Below, piece after piece: positions 19,751-27,776 of a DNA stretch of 54,888 nucleotides. Both the position numbers and the translations under genes were made by a program. The number at the start of each line of letters is the position of its first letter. Positions within the stretch are counted from its first letter, which is position 1. The notes under the pieces were generated by a model. It was not told where the DNA came from and ran no database searches. It saw only the letters and a list, made by a program, of their open reading frames with translations. The stretch is from Nonomuraea rhizosphaerae (GTDB lineage: Bacteria > Actinomycetota > Actinomycetes > Streptosporangiales > Streptosporangiaceae): NCBI RefSeq assembly GCF_019396405.1, contig NZ_JAHKRL010000007.1:1-54888 (forward strand), read 5' to 3'.

Positions 19751-20560
19751 ATGAGCACCGTACAGAGGCTCCCCCGCCATCTCGCCCCCCGCCTACCCGA
19801 CTACGTGAGGCAAGCCGCCTCCACCTCCACCGCCCATCCCACCCTCACCCGATGGGCCAACCGCAGCACACCATCCCCCCACCCCCACACACCCCCTGAT
19901 CGCAATGCGGCACCAACCGGCGATCCACCCACCAAACACCCCCTCCTCGGCCGCCGCCGTCAACTACTCGGCGGCGGAGGAGGAAGAGGCAGAAGTAGGG
20001 GCAGAAGTAGCGGCCGACGCCGACGTGCCCTCGCCGCCCTCCTCGCAGGCACCGGCGTCCTATCCGCATATGTCGCCCTACGCCCCACCACCCCGACGTC
20101 CTCAGCCCTGATAGCGACCCACGACCTCTCCCCCGGCGTACTCAAGCCAGGAGACCTACGCCCAGCCGCCGTAACCCCTGTCCCCGCCGGCGCCATCCGC
20201 ACAGGCGCCACCGGCCGCGTTCTCACGACCCCTATGCGCAAGGGCGAGCCCCTGACCGACGTACGCCTTCTCCACACCTATCCCCTGCCACCCGGCACCG
20301 TCGCCACCCCCGTACGCATAGCCGACCCCGACACGGCGCACCTGATCAGCCCGGGATCAACAATCAGCCTCCTGGCCGCCTGGGAGGGCCAGCAGGCCCA
20401 GCTGGTGGCCGACAACGTCACAGTCATCACCATCCCCAAGGCCGACACCGACCACGGCGCCCTCCTCGTCGTGGCCACCACCCCACCCCAAGCAGCCCAA
20501 CTGGCCGCCGCCCAAGCAGGCGGCCGCCTCTCCCTCACCATCAGCAATAACAATCAGTAG
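19751..20560 (+). CDS. SAF-domain protein, RcpC/CpaB-like
   Basis: A 269-residue protein. A proline-rich and then strongly basic cytoplasmic segment (GRGRSRGRSSGRRRRA) precedes one membrane helix near residue 98, followed by an SAF domain (ATHDLSPGVLKPGDLRPA, near 122-139) and a CpaB-like C-terminus with VRIADPDTAHLISPGSTISLLA. CpaB proteins assist Flp/Tad pilus secretin assembly, but no other pilus gene is nearby, so this orphan may have another envelope role. The ATG at 19751 is 3 bp after the mtnP stop. Confidence 0.75.
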   Translation: MSTVQRLPRHLAPRLPDYVRQAASTSTAHPTLTRWANRSTPSPHPHTPPDRNAAPTGDPPTKHPLLGRRRQLLGGGGGRGRSRGRSSGRRRRALAALLAGTGVLSAYVALRPTTPTSSALIATHDLSPGVLKPGDLRPAAVTPVPAGAIRTGATGRVLTTPMRKGEPLTDVRLLHTYPLPPGTVATPVRIADPDTAHLISPGSTISLLAAWEGQQAQLVADNVTVITIPKADTDHGALLVVATTPPQAAQLAAAQAGGRLSLTISNNNQ

Positions 20561-20583
20561 CAGTTCAACTACGCTCTGATCTC

Positions 20584-20982
20584 ATGAGTGGATTCAAGAA
20601 GTTCCTCATGCAGGGGAACGTCATCGACCTGGCCGTGGCGGTAGTCATCGGCGTGGCCTTCAACTCCATCGTCAGCTCGTTCGTAGCCGACCTGCTCACC
20701 CCGCTGATCTCAGCCTTCGGTGGCCTGCCCGACTTCTCGTCGCTGAAGTTCACCGTCGGCGAGTCCAACTTCATGTACGGCAAGTTCCTCAACGCCGTGA
20801 TCTCGTTCCTGCTGATCGCGGCAGTCCTCTACTTCTTGATCGTCAAGCCGTACACCCATTACAAGGACCGCGCCGCCACCCGAGAAGAGATCACCCACCG
20901 CGACTGCCCGGAGTGCCTGTCCGAGATTCCCATCGCAGCCACCCGCTGCGCCCACTGCTGCGCCGAAATCGCCCGCGCATAG
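20584..20982 (+). CDS. mscL: Large-conductance mechanosensitive channel MscL with zinc-ribbon tail
   Basis: A 132-residue MscL, an osmotic safety valve forming a pentamer in the membrane. The first helix is KKFLMQGNVIDLAVAVVIGVAFN and the second is KFLNAVISFLLIAAVLYFLIV. Instead of the usual short cytoplasmic helix, the C-terminus ends in CPECLSEIPIAATRCAHC, a two-CxxC zinc ribbon. The periplasmic loop is short. The first half is canonical. Confidence 0.93.
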   Translation: MSGFKKFLMQGNVIDLAVAVVIGVAFNSIVSSFVADLLTPLISAFGGLPDFSSLKFTVGESNFMYGKFLNAVISFLLIAAVLYFLIVKPYTHYKDRAATREEITHRDCPECLSEIPIAATRCAHCCAEIARA

Positions 20983-20988
20983 AAGGGG

Positions 20989-22071
20989 CTAGAGAACGGA
21001 GTCGATCTTCGGGTCGTACTCCCAGTGCCACGGCTCGAACGGGCTGCTGTAGGCCCAGGACGGATGGAACCACCCGTACTTCTTGGAGTTCTTCTCCATC
21101 CACACGAACTCCACCGACCGGAACCGCTCCACCCCGCCACACAGGTCCACAGCAAGCCCGAGCCCGTGGTTGCTCCGCCCCGGCACCGCCGCGAACCCCG
21201 GCCGCCGATAGTAGATCGACTGCTGCTCAGCCAAGTTGCGGTACGCGTCCGTCACGCATATCTGCTTCCCGAACCGCCGCCTGTACGCCTCGTTCAAGCT
21301 CACGAACGCGATCGTCGCATCAGCCCTCAGGCTGTGCCCCTTCTGCTGCAACGGACACAGCATGGCCTTCGGGATCAACCCGTTCGGATACCCGTTGGCA
21401 GTGGCGGCCCGCAACGGATTGCATCCCAGCGCCGCCCGCCCGACCTTGTCGACCTTGATCCCCATCTTCACCAGCGCCGCCGTCAACGACTTGACGATCT
21501 TGTCCGACCGCTGCCGCAGCGTGTCGATCTCCGCCGCCATCTGCGCCTCGGCCAGCATGTTCGACGCCCGAAGCTCCTGCGCCTCCGCCGCCAGCCGCTC
21601 GGTCTCTTTGTACAGCGTGCTGGTCCGCTCCACCACAAGCTGCCGATTCGCCACGATGTGAGAGGTATTGGCCATCGCCCGCAATGTGTCCGCAGAGGCA
21701 TCTCCCGACAGGAACGACGTGACCCCGTCAGCCCCCACGGGCTGCTCGTACAGCAACTCCGCCATCTGCGACACCGGCTGCCGAATCACCGCCAACTTCG
21801 CCTCAGCGTCCTGCAACGCCTTCAGCTTCCCGGTCAGCTGCTTCTCCGCCGCCGCGATGTCAGCCCGCCGCTTCTCCAGCGCCTTGGTGGCGTCCTCAAG
21901 CTCCTTGGCCGACTTCTCGGCCTCCTTGCGCAGCGCGGTAAGGTCCGCCGGATCCTTCCGATCAACCTGCTCAACCCGCTCAGCCTGCGCCGGAGCGGCC
22001 GTCGGCACCACAAACAAGGAGGTCACAGCCATAACAGCCACGATCAGACCCGCCGACCGAGGGGATGGCAC
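20989..22071 (-). CDS. Secreted coiled-coil VanY-like D,D-carboxypeptidase
   Basis: A 360-residue exported protein. A signal peptide (AGLIVAVMAVTSLFVVPTAAPAQA) is followed by a long heptad coiled coil (about residues 38-200) and a C-terminal VanY/LAS metallopeptidase domain with SNHGLGLAVD (SxHxxGxxxD zinc ligands) and PWHWEY. It should trim D-Ala-D-Ala stem peptides in the wall. The coiled coil resembles those of RipA- or NlpC-type hydrolases that control access to the active site. I use the GTG at 22071, which has GGAGGAG 6 nt upstream. Confidence 0.88.
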   Translation of the reverse strand: MPSPRSAGLIVAVMAVTSLFVVPTAAPAQAERVEQVDRKDPADLTALRKEAEKSAKELEDATKALEKRRADIAAAEKQLTGKLKALQDAEAKLAVIRQPVSQMAELLYEQPVGADGVTSFLSGDASADTLRAMANTSHIVANRQLVVERTSTLYKETERLAAEAQELRASNMLAEAQMAAEIDTLRQRSDKIVKSLTAALVKMGIKVDKVGRAALGCNPLRAATANGYPNGLIPKAMLCPLQQKGHSLRADATIAFVSLNEAYRRRFGKQICVTDAYRNLAEQQSIYYRRPGFAAVPGRSNHGLGLAVDLCGGVERFRSVEFVWMEKNSKKYGWFHPSWAYSSPFEPWHWEYDPKIDSVL

Positions 22072-22351
22072 TGTCGACTCCTCCGTTTGCAACTCTGTTA
22101 CCGGGGTCCGGCACGCACGTTACTACAGCCCCCCTTGTGCCCGGACCGAACTCCGGAGAGCTGTTATGAGCCCAAAACACCCTTTTACCCACCCAACTCC
22201 CCGCCCCTCCGACGCCCAGACCCCCCATCACCCCAGCCCGACGCCCCCATACCACCCCAAATAACCCCGTCGATCCCCACGCTCATCCGCAACAAAGAAC
22301 CATCCACACCATCACCAATCAAGCAAGCCTCCACCCCCTCAAGTAGCCCCC

Positions 22352-22885
22352 TCAAGTGGGCCACCACCCCCACCCCTCACCCTCCACATCCTCACTTCGC
22401 CCCTCGCCACCCCGCCCCTCGCTCACTTCGGCCTCAGGCCACCGCGCATGCTCCCGACACATCTCCCAAAGCCACGTATTCACCCACTCCCCCGCACACT
22501 CCCGCTCCGCCTTCTCCACAGGCTCAGCAGGACGCCGCTCCTTGGGCCGAGGCGCAGGCGGCACCACATCCTTCACACCCCGCTCCACCTCCCGCACCCG
22601 AGACTCAACCCGCACCCGCACAACCGCAGGCACAGCCCCCTCATACCGCCGCCCACCCCGAGCCGGCGCCTGCACCAAAACCGGCTCAAACACCACCCGC
22701 CTGAAGGACTCCCCCTTCGCCACCGGCTGAGCCACCGCACTCTCATACCCGGTCAACTCCCCCACCAGCATTCCGCCAGCCAGAATCCCCGGCGCCAACA
22801 CCGCCGCAACCAACACCACCGGCCGCCTACGCGCCCCACCACGTCGCCTTCTCGTCACAGCCCCGACGCTACCGACGCCAGCCAT
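22352..22885 (-). CDS. Hypothetical membrane-anchored protein
   Basis: A 177-residue protein of unknown function. A basic N-terminus (TRRRRGGARRR) is followed by a single membrane helix (PVVLVAAVLAPGILAGGMLVG). The extracytoplasmic region is proline-rich and holds one cysteine pair in ECAGEWVNTWLWEMC, followed by an acidic glycine-rich tail. Codon bias suits the strand. I do not recognise the family. The flanking gaps (22072-22351 and 22886-23009) show only C-rich, repeat-poor sequence. Confidence 0.55.
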   Translation of the reverse strand: MAGVGSVGAVTRRRRGGARRRPVVLVAAVLAPGILAGGMLVGELTGYESAVAQPVAKGESFRRVVFEPVLVQAPARGGRRYEGAVPAVVRVRVESRVREVERGVKDVVPPAPRPKERRPAEPVEKAERECAGEWVNTWLWEMCREHARWPEAEVSEGRGGEGRSEDVEGEGWGWWPT

Positions 22886-23009
22886 GCAACAATCTGACCG
22901 CTTGCCATCCCTTTACTGCAGCTCACAGCACTGATGACCCACCCACCTCAATCCCACCCACGCTCCACGTCCCACGCAGTGCCATACTTTCGCTAGGCTT
23001 ATTGGGTCC

Positions 23010-23085
23010 GCCTCCGTAGCTCAGGGGATAGAGCACCGCTCTCCTAAAGCGGGTGCCGCAGGTTCGAATCCTGCCGGGGGCACCA
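23010..23085 (+). tRNA. tRNA-Arg(CCT), integration target of AICE-1
   Basis: Full cloverleaf: acceptor GCCTCCG with CGGGGGC, anticodon loop centred on CCT (arginine AGG codon), T-loop GGTTCGAATCC and an encoded CCA end. Its 3' half (from 23041) is repeated exactly at 42200-42242, so the 3' half here was supplied by the integrated element and the gene remains functional. Confidence 0.95.
23041..23083. repeat. attL of AICE-1 (43-bp repeat)
   Basis: Forty-three bases running from the anticodon loop to the tRNA 3' end are identical to 42200-42242. Bases flanking the two copies differ immediately on both sides, so this is the crossover identity block. Confidence 0.92.
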
Positions 23086-23105
23086 GGTTCGACCAGCAGC
23101 GAAGC

Positions 23106-23137
23106 GCCCTCGACCAGCGGAAACGTCAGTTGAGGGC
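23106..23137 (+). terminator. Hairpin after tRNA-Arg
   Basis: Nine-bp inverted repeat GCCCTCGAC / GTTGAGGGC (one G-T) around a 14-nt loop, followed by a short T-rich stretch; likely terminator supplied by the element for the tRNA transcript. Confidence 0.6.
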
Positions 23138-23743
23138 TATTTCGTGTGTCCGGTGGTGTGCGGCTGTGAGCGATCGTTTGCGGTCACCATTTCCCAATGG
23201 TTTCCCAATGCTGCCCCACCTCGTTCTAACGGATCTGCGCTGCCTACCGGGGGCGGTTCACTGGTGATGCCCTCGTCCAGGGAACCGTCTTCGGATGATC
23301 AGCGTCTCGTTCCGCCTCTCCTCCATGTGCCGACCCGCACGATCAGTCGCGCCTCACCACCGTCGCCCCGAAGACCGTCGACCGCTGGCTCAGGAACTGC
23401 ACGCCCTATCCGCGTCATTGATTGGCCCTGGTCAAGCTCTCTGCCGGTCGCGACCGGCGCCGCCTAACACCCTGAGCCGTATCGCTCAAGGTTAAGCATG
23501 ATATCGATCTCATGCCGGTTCGTTTGCTGGTCAGCGCCCCGCATGACCGCACTTATGGTATGGATGTGGTAACGCGCCGAGCTTCCCTGCAGTTGGGGCC
23601 GATTCTCGGGAGGCTTCTATATAACCATTAAGCACCGCTCTTAGTTGGCTGCAGTGCAGCGTATTTGTGGGTGACGTTCACGCAGGAATCGCCACCATAC
23701 AGCGCTGTCACTACTTCCGCCTCAATCCCGTTGGTAGGATACC
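23138..23743. other. Gene-free stretch inside AICE-1 left end
   Basis: About 600 bp with no supportable gene. It holds a short direct repeat TTTCCCAATG at 23190 and 23201 and becomes clearly AT-richer after about 23490. Small open frames here have no family features. Confidence 0.5.
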
Positions 23744-24520
23744 TTGGCTAAGAGTCGCAAGAAGAGTGAAAATGCAGAATCTCAAAGCAAAGCAAAAGCC
23801 TTCCTGGAATGGCTTGGATGGCAGGGCATTGCCGCCATAGTGGGAATATTAGCCCTATTAGTAGCGATAATAGCACTACCGTGGTGGAAGGACGAACCCA
23901 AGCCTTCTCGTCCGGCTATCCAGACTCCCCCATCAGGAGAATGCAATGTATCCGGCAGTAGTATAATCGCTGGCGGAAACGTCGTACTTAATTGCCCCAA
24001 GGGACAAGCGGCATCGCCTCAGCAGTCCCCCCAACCGACGCCTGCAGGTAGGGCACCTTGGGACAACAAACAGATCCCAGCAAAGGACGCCCCAATTACC
24101 GTTGCCCAGTGGGCGAAGTCGAGAAATCACGAGTACTGCGCGCCGATCGCTCCAAGCACTCTAGGCGGTGGATCGAAAGCTACTGCAAGAGCCACACATA
24201 TTGACGGCGGCTGGGGTGTCATTTATGAAGCTCCTGATGGAGATATCACTATTGCAGGACAGGATTTGCCCGCAAGCAGTGGTGTCGATCCTAATCGAAA
24301 CGATCGGTGGCCGTATCACATTAAATGGGACGACGGCAGTATCGCAGGTTACGGAGTTAACGGCGCAGGAGCGAAATATGCCTCAGGCCCAGACGCAACC
24401 TCTTATGTAGCTTTTGTAGCCATTCAAGGCCAAGACTGTCTCTACTATATTGAAACAGAGCAAGGAAAACGGCACATGGAGAACCTCCTGCAAAGCTTAA
24501 GATATGTTAAGGCAAGGTAG
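23744..24520 (+). CDS. Membrane-anchored hypothetical protein, AT-rich cargo
   Basis: A 258-residue protein with a lysine-rich N-terminus, one membrane helix (GIAAIVGILALLVAIIALPWW, residues 30-50), a Pro/Thr/Gln-rich linker with a CNVSGSSIIAGGNVVLNC disulfide-like unit, and a globular extracytoplasmic domain ending in DCLYYIETEQGKRHMENLL. The start is TTG at 23744. Base composition is far lower in GC than the backbone, so it was probably acquired separately. Function unknown. Confidence 0.6.
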   Translation: MAKSRKKSENAESQSKAKAFLEWLGWQGIAAIVGILALLVAIIALPWWKDEPKPSRPAIQTPPSGECNVSGSSIIAGGNVVLNCPKGQAASPQQSPQPTPAGRAPWDNKQIPAKDAPITVAQWAKSRNHEYCAPIAPSTLGGGSKATARATHIDGGWGVIYEAPDGDITIAGQDLPASSGVDPNRNDRWPYHIKWDDGSIAGYGVNGAGAKYASGPDATSYVAFVAIQGQDCLYYIETEQGKRHMENLLQSLRYVKAR

Positions 24521-24888
24521 GACATCAAGCGGTTCGTGCCTTACCATGGCCGCTCTCCACCGCCTCATCCTGGAAGCTAGCTTCGCGATGGCAAGCGAGG
24601 ACAATCCTTACGGCGCCATTGCGGCAAAGACGACCAGACTGCGGGTAGCCATAGTCAACGACATCTCTGCACACCTCGATCTCATCAGCGCCGCCCAAAT
24701 CATCCAGGTCTCTGCGGCCATTCCCCTTGATAGCCTGCTCAACGTACTCGATGGCACGTCTATGTGGTCACTATGCGTTGTCACGTGGGAGGATGACGGT
24801 CAGGTCGAGCGGCCCGAGGGGGGCAATTTCTCTCGGTGCTGGCCTTGTCTCCGAGGCGTAGACTGCAGCTATAACCCGCCGCTACCTG
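24521..24888. other. Stretch without a supportable gene
   Basis: A frame runs through here (24504-25010) but its C-terminal half is the out-of-frame shadow of the NTF2-like remnant that follows, and the N-terminal half matches nothing I recognise. Confidence 0.4.
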
Positions 24889-25260
24889 CCGCCCGCCGCC
24901 CTCGTGATCGGCTTCATCGACTGCATCAATCGTGGCGACGTGCCCGGCTTGGACCGCCTGATGACAGGCGACCACGAGTTATGCGTCCTGGACGAGCCCC
25001 TGACCGGTAGAGAGGCTAATATCTCGGCCTGGCACGGATACGTGGAGTCTTTCCCCAGCACGTCATCTCCCTCATCGCATCGCCGAAATTGGCGACCAGG
25101 TGTTGTCTCCGGCCACTCCATCGGATCCCACTTTCAGCTTTCCGACGAGGAGGCGCGCAAGCTCCTGGTCTCTGGGTCGCCGACGCGTCCGGCCGCTCCA
25201 TCTGGGGTGGCGCATCATCGAGGACACCCCGCCGTACGCGCGGAACTCGGCCAGTCGTAG
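24889..25260 (+). pseudogene. Frameshifted NTF2/SnoaL-like protein
   Basis: Pieces of one NTF2-like protein lie in different frames. IGFIDCINRGDVPGLDRLMT and WHGYVESFP are in one frame, HRIAEIGDQV shifts frame near 25075, GHSIGSHFQLSDEEARKL shifts again, and a final GWRIIEDTPPYARNS piece is in a third. Together they give the usual order of a SnoaL-like cone fold of about 120 residues. At least two indels are needed, so it is not functional. It may be a sign of decay in the left cargo region. Confidence 0.6.
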
Positions 25261-25314
25261 CCAGATCCGCCGCGTGCCGCCTAATTCTTGGCACACAGGG
25301 AGGGCGCCTTATCA

Positions 25315-25806
25315 TCAGCGCCCACGGAAGAGGTTTCTGCACACTTGCGCTTTGAAGCCCTCAAAGCGCGCGCAGGCCCTGTGACGAATGTCGCCATGCC
25401 GAGCCCGAACCCGGTGTTGGGGACGCTTGAGTGAATGCCTGTGCCCCTCCCTCCCCTTGCCGCGTTTCGGATTGATCTTCGGCCTGGACACGGACCGAGG
25501 AGCCATCTTCGACACGGCGTCAGCTCGCGGAACAACACGCGAAGGGCTCGTTGCCGCAGGGACGGGACTGCCCAGCACATTCCGCTTTGTTGTGGCTGAC
25601 ATAGCAGCGACCGGGGGGCGGGCGGACTGTTCGATCCCCTGAACAGCCCGCCCGACTGAGAATCCCAGGCCGCAGCCGAACCCCAGCGTTCCAACGAGGG
25701 CGAACGTCATGCACACCCTTCGCCAGCGCCGCCGCCGGGGTGCGGTCGGTACTCGACGGATGAATGCGGACGGTGGAAGGCTGCTCAACTTCACTCCTGA
25801 GATCAT
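25315..25806 (-). CDS. Small membrane protein with basic tail, downstream of int
   Basis: A 163-residue frame with a basic N-terminus, one membrane helix (MTFALVGTLGFGCGLGFSVG), an Ala/Pro/Ser-rich linker and a long basic tail (KINPKRGKGREGHRHSLKRP). No family recognised. It follows the integrase terminator on the same strand. A fragment with the same layout (helix, Pro/Ala linker, basic tail) lies at 45260-45622, which raises confidence slightly. The start is uncertain; an internal ATG just before the helix is possible. Confidence 0.4.
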   Translation of the reverse strand: MISGVKLSSLPPSAFIRRVPTAPRRRRWRRVCMTFALVGTLGFGCGLGFSVGRAVQGIEQSARPPVAAMSATTKRNVLGSPVPAATSPSRVVPRADAVSKMAPRSVSRPKINPKRGKGREGHRHSLKRPQHRVRARHGDIRHRACARFEGFKAQVCRNLFRGR

Positions 25807-25854
25807 GAACCAATAGTTGATAGACGACCACGAAGGGTAATTGGTTCACGGGGT

Positions 25855-25897
25855 GCTGTGCGGGAGCCTGAGGCGTCAACCGGTACTCCCGCACAGC
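25855..25897 (-). terminator. Hairpin downstream of AICE-1 int
   Basis: A 12-bp perfect inverted repeat (GCTGTGCGGGAG) around a 19-nt loop, directly after the integrase stop. There is no T-run, so it may stabilise or weakly terminate the transcript. Confidence 0.6.
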
Positions 25898-25902
25898 CGG
25901 TC

Positions 25903-27315
25903 CTATTCGTTGAGGGCGTCGGAGATTCGGCGCTTGGCGGCCTCGTCCTGGCCGACGATGCACTTGGCGTAGATGCGCAGGAGCACATCCACGCTATGTC
26001 CCGCCCATTCGGCGACCTGCGGGGCGGGGACCCCGGCGTTGAGCCACATGGACACGCACGCGTGGCGCAGGTCGTACGGCCGGGCGGCCAGCGGTGAGGC
26101 GAACTCCTTGTCGGACAGAGCCGTCTTGCGGGCCGCCTTCCATGCGCGCCGGTAGGTGATGAACGGCAGGTCTCCGGCCTTGACCCCATAGAAGAGGCGG
26201 CCGTGCGATCCCTGGTCGAATGCTTTGAGATGGGCGCGCAGGATGCGGACCAGAGGCGGCGGGATGGGAACTGTCCGAGTGTGGCCTTCCGCGCGGTGCT
26301 TGAGCGCGCGTTCTTCACGTGCCGCGCCGTCGTCGGTCCAGGCACGTCCAGCGTAGGGCGCTGCCTTGAGGAGATGGAGTTCGCCCCAGGCGTTGTCTGG
26401 TTCTTCCATTTCTCCGGTGCCAGGGTTCTTGATCAGAGGCGGAAGGGCGATGTTGTCCCGGCGCAGGTTGATGGCCTCCTCAGGACGTAGGGCGGCGTAG
26501 TACATGAGGGCGAAAAATGCCTTTAGCCGCTCGCCGCTGGGCTTCTGCGCCTCGACGGCGGCAAGTAGTCCCTTGGCGTGACCATGGTTGACGACGCTGT
26601 GCCGGTCCACCTCGTACGAGGTCACGGGGACCTTCCACTTCAGCGTCTTGAGCGGGTTGGCGGGCAGCAGCTTGAGTTCCACGGCGTAGTCGAGGGCGTT
26701 GGACAGCAGCATGCGGTGCTTGCGGACCGTGCTGGGAGCGGCCCGCTTACCGTCCAGTCGTGAAGTGATCGCCTCCAACAGGTCGCGGACGAGCCCGGCG
26801 TCGTCGATCAGAGCGGAGACAGGCTTGGTGTTATCGGACAGCCAGCTCAACGCCGCCGCGATTTTGTCGGGCGCGTCCTGACGTTGTTTGGTGTTGAAGC
26901 CCCAGCCATGCATCGCCGAGCGGAGAGCGAGATCGTCGGGCTTACCGCGCCTACCCGTGTACATGGCGGGCGTGGCGGCGGTCAGAGCGCGGGCGATGTC
27001 CTGGCGGTACTTCGCCGCCGCCGGCTTCCATTTCATGTCCACGAACTTGCAGGCGAAGTCGTACCAGCTCATCTGCAACAGCTCGGCCCGCGCCCAGGAG
27101 ACCGGCTCGCCGGTAAGCATGCTGAACGCCTCGCCACTGCGGGCTGCGGTGAGCAGGGAACCGCGGAAGGTGTCGGCCTGAGCGATGTTCTTGAACGAGC
27201 GCTTCCACGACTTGCGGACGATCTGCCAGGCCACCCGGTAAGAGGTGACCTTGCCGTCCTTGTTCCTGCGCGCTTCGATCGCGTAGACGCGCACGCTGTA
27301 GGTGATGTCCTTCAT
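25903..27315 (-). CDS. int: AICE-1 tyrosine integrase
   Basis: A 470-residue site-specific recombinase that integrates and excises the element at tRNA-Arg. Catalytic residues: R277 (ALRPEEA), YDLR at 414-417 (tyrosine in the usual histidine place of HxxR), H440 (AGHS) and nucleophile Y449 (RIYAKC). Residues 1-70 are the arm-binding region and 75-220 the SAM-like core-binding domain. The ATG at 27315 overlaps the xis stop. The C-terminal 60 residues are closely related to the AICE-2 integrase. Confidence 0.92.
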   Translation of the reverse strand: MKDITYSVRVYAIEARRNKDGKVTSYRVAWQIVRKSWKRSFKNIAQADTFRGSLLTAARSGEAFSMLTGEPVSWARAELLQMSWYDFACKFVDMKWKPAAAKYRQDIARALTAATPAMYTGRRGKPDDLALRSAMHGWGFNTKQRQDAPDKIAAALSWLSDNTKPVSALIDDAGLVRDLLEAITSRLDGKRAAPSTVRKHRMLLSNALDYAVELKLLPANPLKTLKWKVPVTSYEVDRHSVVNHGHAKGLLAAVEAQKPSGERLKAFFALMYYAALRPEEAINLRRDNIALPPLIKNPGTGEMEEPDNAWGELHLLKAAPYAGRAWTDDGAAREERALKHRAEGHTRTVPIPPPLVRILRAHLKAFDQGSHGRLFYGVKAGDLPFITYRRAWKAARKTALSDKEFASPLAARPYDLRHACVSMWLNAGVPAPQVAEWAGHSVDVLLRIYAKCIVGQDEAAKRRISDALNE

Positions 27316-27512
27316 CAGGCGGCCTCCTCCATCGTGCTCAGCCAGCGGTCGAGGTCGGCACGGCGGATGCGGAGATCGCCGTTGGGCAGCTTGAGGCAGC
27401 GCGGGGCGCGGCCCTTGGCGCGCCAGTCGTAGAAGGTGGAGCGGGAGATCTGGAGTTCGGTGCAGAGGTCGGCGAGGGTGAGCATCCCTCGTTGGGTGAG
27501 GCCGGTGGCCAA
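27315..27512 (-). CDS. xis: AICE-1 excisionase (MerR-type HTH)
   Basis: A 65-residue winged helix-turn-helix protein: MLTLADLCTELQISRSTFYDWRAKGRAP, then RIRRADLDRWLSTMEEA. These small directionality factors bend att DNA to favour excision. The TTG at 27512 has AAGGAG 6 nt upstream; the ATG ten codons later is weaker. Overlaps int by one base-shared ATGA, so both are made together. Confidence 0.85.
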   Translation of the reverse strand: MATGLTQRGMLTLADLCTELQISRSTFYDWRAKGRAPRCLKLPNGDLRIRRADLDRWLSTMEEAA

Positions 27513-27546
27513 GTGCGGCTCCTTGTGATGCAGGCGGTTGGGTGGT

Positions 27547-27576
27547 CCGGCCTCGTGCTTGGTGGCTGTGGGCCGG
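27547..27576 (-). promoter_or_regulatory. Conserved-loop hairpin H1 ahead of xis
   Basis: Stem CCGGCC/GGCCGG around an 18-nt loop. On the transcribed strand the loop reads CACAGCCACCAAGCACGA, identical to hairpin H2 although the stems differ. It lies 34 nt before the xis start. The rest of the 264-bp gap contains GAAGAAAGAAG at about 27589 and its complement near 27791, a possible replication-related inverted repeat. Confidence 0.65.
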
Positions 27577-27776
27577 GAATTGCTGGGACGAAGAAAGAAG
27601 AAAGAAGGTCAGCCGGGCGGGGGGCGGCTGTCGTTGCGGCGGCTCGGAGCGTTGTGGCGGTGCTCGGCTCCATAGGTCCGGTGCCGTGCGATGCGCCGGA
27701 GTTCTTTCGTTGCCTACGAAGGAACCTCTCCGCTGTCTTGGTGGTGTTGGCGCTGGTGGCATGCATGTCGTGGGGG

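Noticed and set aside
21025-22704. A 559-codon plus-strand frame opposite the VanY-like gene
   Set aside because: Low-complexity Pro/Arg/His translation and antisense to a protein with clear catalytic motifs.
23190-23210. TTTCCCAATG direct repeat as a second attachment site
   Set aside because: Only 10 bp, not found at the other end of the element, and unrelated to the tRNA repeat.
23295-23495. Possible transposase fragment between tRNA-Arg and the first cargo gene
   Set aside because: Arg/Pro-rich reading with no conserved motif or terminal repeats.
24504-25010. A 168-residue plus-strand frame in AICE-1
   Set aside because: No family, and its second half is an out-of-frame reading of the NTF2-like remnant.
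27706-27760. A further CCACCAAG hairpin near 27735-27750
   Set aside because: The loop word is present but the possible stem is only 3-4 bp.
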